A DNA stretch of 64,000 nucleotides from Desmodus rotundus. Lineage: Eukaryota; Chordata; Mammalia; Chiroptera; Phyllostomidae. Under the pieces are notes generated by a model. The model had not been told where the DNA came from, made no database searches, and was given only the letters and a program-made list of their open reading frames with translations. The translations under genes were made by a program, and so were the position numbers. The stretch covers positions 104,945,951 through 105,009,950 of the forward strand of contig NC_071389.1 in assembly GCF_022682495.2 (NCBI RefSeq). Reading direction: 5' to 3'. Of this stretch, positions 62,101 through 64,000 are shown one piece after another (positions within the stretch are counted from its first letter, which is position 1; each line of letters starts with the position of its first letter).

Positions 62101-63195
62101 GGCCATAGATGCTGGCCCCAGGTTCCAGACAGGTCAGATGGCAGCGGGACTGAGGAGGTGGGGTAAGATTAGTGAATTCTTACATTGTTTCCGAGGGGAA
62201 AAGGGAGGAGGGGTGGTGGCAGGAAGAAGTTGTAGGATGGAGAACCTGGAGGTATCAGAGAATACAGTAGCAGGTAAGAAGTTCAACGTGTAGGAGGCTG
62301 GAGGTGCCACGTAGGTGGTTCAGTAGTGCCGGACACGGGACAATCCAGCAGTAGCTGGCACTGTGCCTCTCATCTGCAGTCCCGGTGCCCACCACACACT
62401 GGCTTTTTGACTGAATGGGTGACCAACTGGGGCAGTTGAAGGCACTCCAGGTGGTTAAGGTAAAGCCCAGCTCCAGAAGGCCTCTCATGCCAGTCTAAGA
62501 AGTCACAGCCAAATCCAATCAGCAAGGAAGACAACAAAAGAGTCTGTTTGCAGAAAGCACACAAAAAGTCACTTCTAGGTTAAAAGTGTATTAACACTTT
62601 TGTACCACAAAATATATAAACCACAGCCCCTTTCAAAAGTGGAAGGTTCTGGCTTAATAGGTACCATGTCTTGATCGTTAAATGGCCCCAATACCTCACC
62701 AAGAAAATAAACGCGTTACCATAAGGCTGCAAGGAGCTTTTTTTAAAATGAAGACGTCAGTATTCCTTGGCCTTACCTTTTAGTGTTTTTTTTAAAGGCC
62801 TGCATATAGCCCCACCTGCTACTGCTCATGACCTCAGGTAGATGCATGCCACTGCTGAACAAAGATAAGTCCTCCTGCCCAGGCTAGGTTATCACTGTGC
62901 TAGGGCCACCCCCACGACCATGCGGCATACACAGCTGAACCAGCTAGACCACGCAAGCACACCTGGACATGATTCCTGACACCCTGCAGTAAGAACTGTT
63001 CACATCTTGGGGACTTCAATATAATATCCTAGCCCTTTAGAATTTTATGGTCCAGTGGCTAGAATGTTGCCCGGCACACAATGGTCATTCAACCAACTCC
63101 TGTTGGATGAGTTTAAATTACTATAGTTGGTAATTAAGTTATGAGTCTTCTGGGGGGGATAAATGGTAATGGAAAAAATACAATTAAAAAAATAA
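62101..63195. other. Intron sequence; L2-like tail near 63040-63118
   Basis: Mostly unassigned. 'CCAGTGGCTAGAATGTTGCCCGGCACACAATGGTCATTCAA' then 'CCTGTTGGATGAG' at 63050-63111 resembles the L2 terminal sequence on the plus strand. No B3GLCT exon is found. Confidence 0.4.
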
Positions 63196-63204
63196 TGTAG
63201 AGGC

Positions 63205-64000
63205 CACACACTCACACCCTCGGCCCCACCCTCATGTGCCCAACACTGCCGTCTGAGCGGCAGCACCCTGCACCCCCCCCACCACCACAGTAGTAGAGGA
63301 CAGGTGCCCACACCCGCAGCCCCGTGGCACCATGCACTTGCTCTCACCCTGTGGGGTGACTGGCTTGATAAGAGGAAGGAGGAAGCGCCCCTCCCGGCCC
63401 ACCCCCCCACCCCTGCCACAGAGGAGAGCAGGAGGGCTCAGGGAGTCAGCAGTCCCCAGGAGGACTTAGCTCAGTTGGGGAGCGGAACTACCCTGAAGAG
63501 ACTTTGAGAGTCCCTAGCACCTAGGACAGCAAAGAGCAAGAAGGTGGTGTGTGAGTTGCCCCTAACTGATGCACCTCAAGGACAGCAGAACTGGTGGATT
63601 GAAGGCGCCGGCCTGGTGTAGAAGAGCACTGGGGGCCCAGCAGCGAACGGAGGACCTGGGCTGGAGGCTCGGCAACTGTGAAGAGTGCCGCTCAGACCTG
63701 GCCCCATCCTCACAAAACCATAGGAAGGGAGAAAAGCAAAACCCAACCCCCTCACCTGCTATAGCCAGGAAGACCAACAGAACTCACTTGGCTGGTTTAA
63801 AGTCAGCAGGAGGCTGACTTTATTTTTTTTTTATTTTTATTTATTTTTTTATTTTTTGTATTTCCCCCCAAGTGAGACAATAAGACCAGGAGCTGTGAAA
63901 GGACCAGAGTCAGAACCAAACAGGGTCATCCCAACAACTGAGAAACTGAGAAAAATTTCACTTTGCTATTCCACAGAACTTACAAGTTATTTTTTATTTG
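63205..64000 (+). mobile_element. L1 5'UTR, continues past window end
   Basis: GC-rich, and homologous to 22100-22870 and to the outer L1 of the stack: 'CCTAGCACCTAGGACAGCAAAGAGCAAGAAGG' (63512), 'TTGCCCCTAACTGATGCACCTCAAGGACAGCA' (63557), 'GGTTTAAAGTCAGCAGGAGG' (63794), 'CAAGTGAGACAATAAGACCAGGAGCTGTGAAAGGACCAGAGTCAGAACC' (63870). The very start block with ATGGCGG is not seen at the left edge, so the copy may begin within the 5'UTR. Confidence 0.75.

Overview
The window is mammalian nuclear DNA, most likely from a bat of the Yangochiroptera. Two tRNA-derived SINEs have the VES form (7791-8006 and 37050-37244). Recent L1 and HAL1 elements lie among ancient mammal-wide repeats (MIR, L2, MLT1, L1M, hAT relics). 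The species call is an inference from repeat content.

One host gene is supported, on the minus strand. Two exons encode the C-terminus of B3GLCT (B3GALTL), the ER beta-1,3-glucosyltransferase that extends O-fucose on thrombospondin type 1 repeats. The penultimate exon is 57012-57156 and the last coding exon is 35218-35385. They join in frame with consensus splice sites across a 21.6-kb intron. A probable 3'UTR runs to about 32740 and ends at an AATAAA followed by a GT-rich stretch. The preceding exon was not found before 64000. The left half (1-32.7 kb) therefore lies downstream of the gene; in human the next gene on that side is RXFP2 (from memory).

Layout, left to right. 0-20 kb: old repeats, a 5'-inverted L1 (582-1074), a 2.5-kb 5'-truncated L1 (8638-11141), MLT1 LTRs and a retroviral LTR cluster (17.3-19.4 kb). 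21.7-28.4 kb: a full-length plus-strand L1 with broken ORFs. 28.4-32.7 kb: L2 and MIR remnants. 32.7-35.4 kb: B3GLCT last exon and 3'UTR. 35.4-57.0 kb: the last intron, which holds a VES SINE, a broken L1M and a 12.8-kb nested retroelement stack (40923-53767) bounded by a 17-bp target duplication. 57.0-63.2 kb: the penultimate exon and further intron. 63.2 kb to the end: the 5'UTR of another plus-strand L1.

Inside the nested stack are a complete HAL1 (ORF1-only L1 relative, 47753-49767) and an odd 1.08-kb insertion (50640-51719). That insertion has about 108-bp inverted arms around an LTR-like segment. Its U5-like hairpin is matched, with paired compensatory changes, in a second LTR-like copy at 19027-19047. 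These two observations are the most novel structures seen here. No RNA gene, CRISPR array or prokaryotic feature is present.
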